37,000 nt of DNA from Blastococcus atacamensis (lineage in GTDB: Bacteria > Actinomycetota > Actinomycetes > Mycobacteriales > Geodermatophilaceae): NCBI RefSeq assembly GCF_002938425.1, contig NZ_POQU01000033.1, positions 1-37,000 on the forward strand. The letters are read 5' to 3'. Of this stretch, positions 35,330-37,000 are shown piece by piece. The notes under the pieces were generated by a model. It saw nothing but the letters and a program-made list of their open reading frames with translations, made no database searches and was not told the DNA's origin. The translations under genes were made by a program, and so were the position numbers. The first letter of the stretch is position 1. Every line of letters starts with the position of its first letter.

Positions 35330-36927
35330 CGGTCCGTTCCTCCGGAGTCGGTGCCGACGTCGCTCAGGGTGGCGCTCACGGCGGGCTCAATCAGGTTCAG
35401 CAGCGGCTGCGGATACACGCCCAGCCCGATGATCAGCGCGATCAGCGGGGCGACGACGGCGAGCTCGCGGCGGTCGAGGTCGCGCACCCGCAGCGCCGAC
35501 CGGGTGGGCGCGGCGGCGACCGCGGTGGCTCCTCCGCCGCCGGTGGTGCGCGGAGCGGCCGGCTCGTCCTCGGCGGGCGCGAGGAGCACACCGCGGGGCG
35601 GGCCGTGCATGGTGCGCTGGTACATCAGCAGGATGTAGAGCGCGGCCAGGATGATGCCGGCGGTCGCGACGATCGTGAAGACGGGGCGCTCCGGGAACGA
35701 GCCGATGAGCACCAGGAACTCGCTGACGAAGCTGTTGGTGCCCGGCAGCGCCAGCGACGCGAGGCCCGCGACGAGGAAGGCACCGGCCAGCTTCGGGGCG
35801 TGCGCGGCGACGCCGCCGTAGTCGCCGATCTCCCGGGAGCCGCCCCGGGCGATGAGCATCCCGACGACGAGGAACAGCAGGCCGGTCGCGATGCCGTGGT
35901 TGACCATGTAGAGCACCGCGCCCGTGCCCGCCTCGGTGGTGAAGGCGAAGATGCCCAGCGCGATGAAGCCGAAGTGCGAGATCGACGTGTAGGACACCAG
36001 CCGCTTCATGTCGCTCTGCCCCATGGCCAGCAGCGCGGCGTAGAGGATGCCCGCCACGGCGAGCACGAGGACGAACGGTGCGAAGAACCGCGAGGCGTCG
36101 GGGAACAGCGGCAGGCAGTACCGCAGGAAGCCGAAGGTGCCCACCTTGTCCAGGACGCCGACCAGCAGCACCGCCCCGCCGATGGGGGCCTCGGCGCCGG
36201 AGTCGGGCAGCCAGGTGTGCAGCGGCACCAGCGGGGCCTTGATGGCGAACGCGACGAAGAAGCCGAGGAAGAGCAGCTTCTGCACGTCGGGGTCGATGTC
36301 CAGCTGCCGCAGGGCGTCGAAGGCGAAGGTGCCCTCGCCGAGCTGGCTGGTGCTCACGACGTAGAGCCCGATGACGGCGGCCAGCATGACCAGCCCGCCG
36401 ACCAGGCTGTAGAGGAAGAACTTGACGGCCGCGTACTGCCGGCGCGGCCCGCCGAAGCTGCCGATCAGGAAGTACATCGGGACGAGCATCGCCTCGAAGA
36501 AGACGTAGAACAGCAGCACGTCGGTGGCCGCGAAGACCCCGACCATCATCGCCTCGAGCAGCAGCAGCCAGGCGAAGAAGAGCCGTGGCGGCCGCGGTCC
36601 GGCGTCCGCCTCGTGCCAGGACGCGCCGACGACCACCGGCACCAGGACGCCGATGAGCAGCAGCATCACCAGGGCGATGCCGTCGACCCCGAGGGCGAAC
36701 TCCGCGCCGAAGTCGGGGATCCAGGAGATCGACGACGTCAGCTGGAACCGGTCGCCGCCGGGATCGAAGGCGATCGTGGCCAGGACCGCCAGCACCAGGA
36801 CGACGAGGCTGACCCCGAGTGCCACCTGCTTGGCGAGCAGGGACCGGTCGCGCGGCAGCGCAGCGACGACCGCGGCGCCGACGGCGGGCAGCACGATCAT
36901 CGCCACCAGGTAGAGGGACGCGCTCAC
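35326..36927 (-). CDS. nuoM: NADH-quinone oxidoreductase subunit M
   Basis: This 533-residue subunit starts at GTG 36927. It has about 14 transmembrane helices and the antiporter signatures LFYVFFEAMLVPMYFLIGSFGG, KFFLYSLVGGLVMLAAVIGLY, FAIKAPLVPLHTWLPDSGAEAP (the key Lys and helix-breaking Pro), and DMKRLVSYTSISHFGFIALG. Residues upstream of GTG 36927 in the open frame derive from nuoL sequence read out of frame and from adapter. The GTG overlaps the nuoL stop by GTGA. Confidence 0.96.
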   Translation of the reverse strand: MSASLYLVAMIVLPAVGAAVVAALPRDRSLLAKQVALGVSLVVLVLAVLATIAFDPGGDRFQLTSSISWIPDFGAEFALGVDGIALVMLLLIGVLVPVVVGASWHEADAGPRPPRLFFAWLLLLEAMMVGVFAATDVLLFYVFFEAMLVPMYFLIGSFGGPRRQYAAVKFFLYSLVGGLVMLAAVIGLYVVSTSQLGEGTFAFDALRQLDIDPDVQKLLFLGFFVAFAIKAPLVPLHTWLPDSGAEAPIGGAVLLVGVLDKVGTFGFLRYCLPLFPDASRFFAPFVLVLAVAGILYAALLAMGQSDMKRLVSYTSISHFGFIALGIFAFTTEAGTGAVLYMVNHGIATGLLFLVVGMLIARGGSREIGDYGGVAAHAPKLAGAFLVAGLASLALPGTNSFVSEFLVLIGSFPERPVFTIVATAGIILAALYILLMYQRTMHGPPRGVLLAPAEDEPAAPRTTGGGGATAVAAAPTRSALRVRDLDRRELAVVAPLIALIIGLGVYPQPLLNLIEPAVSATLSDVGTDSGGTDR

Positions 36928-36958
36928 GGTCGGGGCACCACCGTCTCGGGGGTCGGGC
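36924..36958 (-). CDS. nuoL: NuoL, last codons only (partial)
   Basis: In the frame ending in TGA at 36926-36924 the minus strand reads CPTPETVVPRP-stop, up to the adapter junction. The stop overlaps the nuoM GTG (GTGA). A gene ending here directly upstream of nuoM is expected to be nuoL in the canonical nuo order. The identity is positional; eleven residues have no diagnostic value. Confidence 0.5.
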
Positions 36959-37000
36959 AGGTCCCTTATACACAAATCAACCTCCCAACGAAACGAAAAA
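36959..37000 (-). other. Untrimmed Nextera read-2 adapter at contig end
   Basis: From 36961, GTCCCTTATACACAAAT matches the Tn5 mosaic end GTCTCTTATACACATCT with three mismatches. It is followed by a degraded copy of the read-2 tail (CCTCCCAACGAAACG for CCGAGCCCACGAGAC) and an A-run. It is non-genomic. Confidence 0.92.

Overview
The window is very GC-rich, reads almost entirely as coding sequence, and its genes overlap by ATGA, GTGA or TGATG junctions. With a complete mce/yrbE operon, HadA/HadB dehydratases, a two-subunit KorAB 2-oxoacid:ferredoxin oxidoreductase and 14-subunit-type nuo genes, it points to a high-GC actinobacterium. Protein character suggests the Geodermatophilaceae or relatives, but that is inference. 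Both ends carry degraded Illumina/Nextera transposon-adapter sequence (about 1-60 and 36959-37000), so this is a complete assembled contig with untrimmed, error-rich ends. Genomic sequence runs from about 61 to 36958.

Left third, minus strand. A ten-gene mce lipid/sterol importer operon runs from the ATPase gene mkl/mceG (start 11011) through yrbEA, yrbEB and mceA-F to an Mce-associated membrane protein. The first codons of a second accessory gene are cut by the contig end. Immediately upstream lies the ribosomal and transcription block tRNA-Trp, secE, nusG, rplK, rplA, then an L10 leader RNA, rplJ and rplL. Upstream of that, interrupted by an aminotransferase gene on the plus strand and a lipoprotein M1 peptidase, lie tRNA-Thr, tRNA-Met, rpmG, hadA and hadB. 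As I recall it, this is the rpmG2-hadABC-trpT-secE-nusG-rplKA ... rplJL ... mkl order of Mycobacterium tuberculosis, with no hadC visible and with the whole mce operon attached to its ATPase.

Middle (20.4-25 kb). A membrane GAF/GGDEF/EAL protein with a ruined GGDEF motif but an intact EAL site is followed by a tiny gene whose 31-residue product ends in three tandem GSKWTR repeats. Next come a cluster of DnaA-box-like GTCCACA repeats, a TadE/TadG-like pseudopilin-type protein, tRNA-Tyr and a YajQ-family protein. The GSKWTR peptide is the most novel element seen. The neighbourhood hints at c-di-GMP-controlled surface biology, but this is only proximity.

Right third. htpX (minus) is divergent from korA-korB (plus). 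A MocR/PdxR-type regulator (minus) is divergent from a flavin split-barrel protein (plus). A lipoprotein PQQ-type sugar dehydrogenase is followed, at higher coordinates, by a long-chain polyprenyl diphosphate synthase and nuoN, nuoM and the last codons of nuoL (minus). The polyprenyl synthase gene is coupled to nuoN by TGATG, consistent with a role in making the menaquinone tail used by complex I. Several terminators are strong hairpins, and two are built into the 3' ends of convergent genes.
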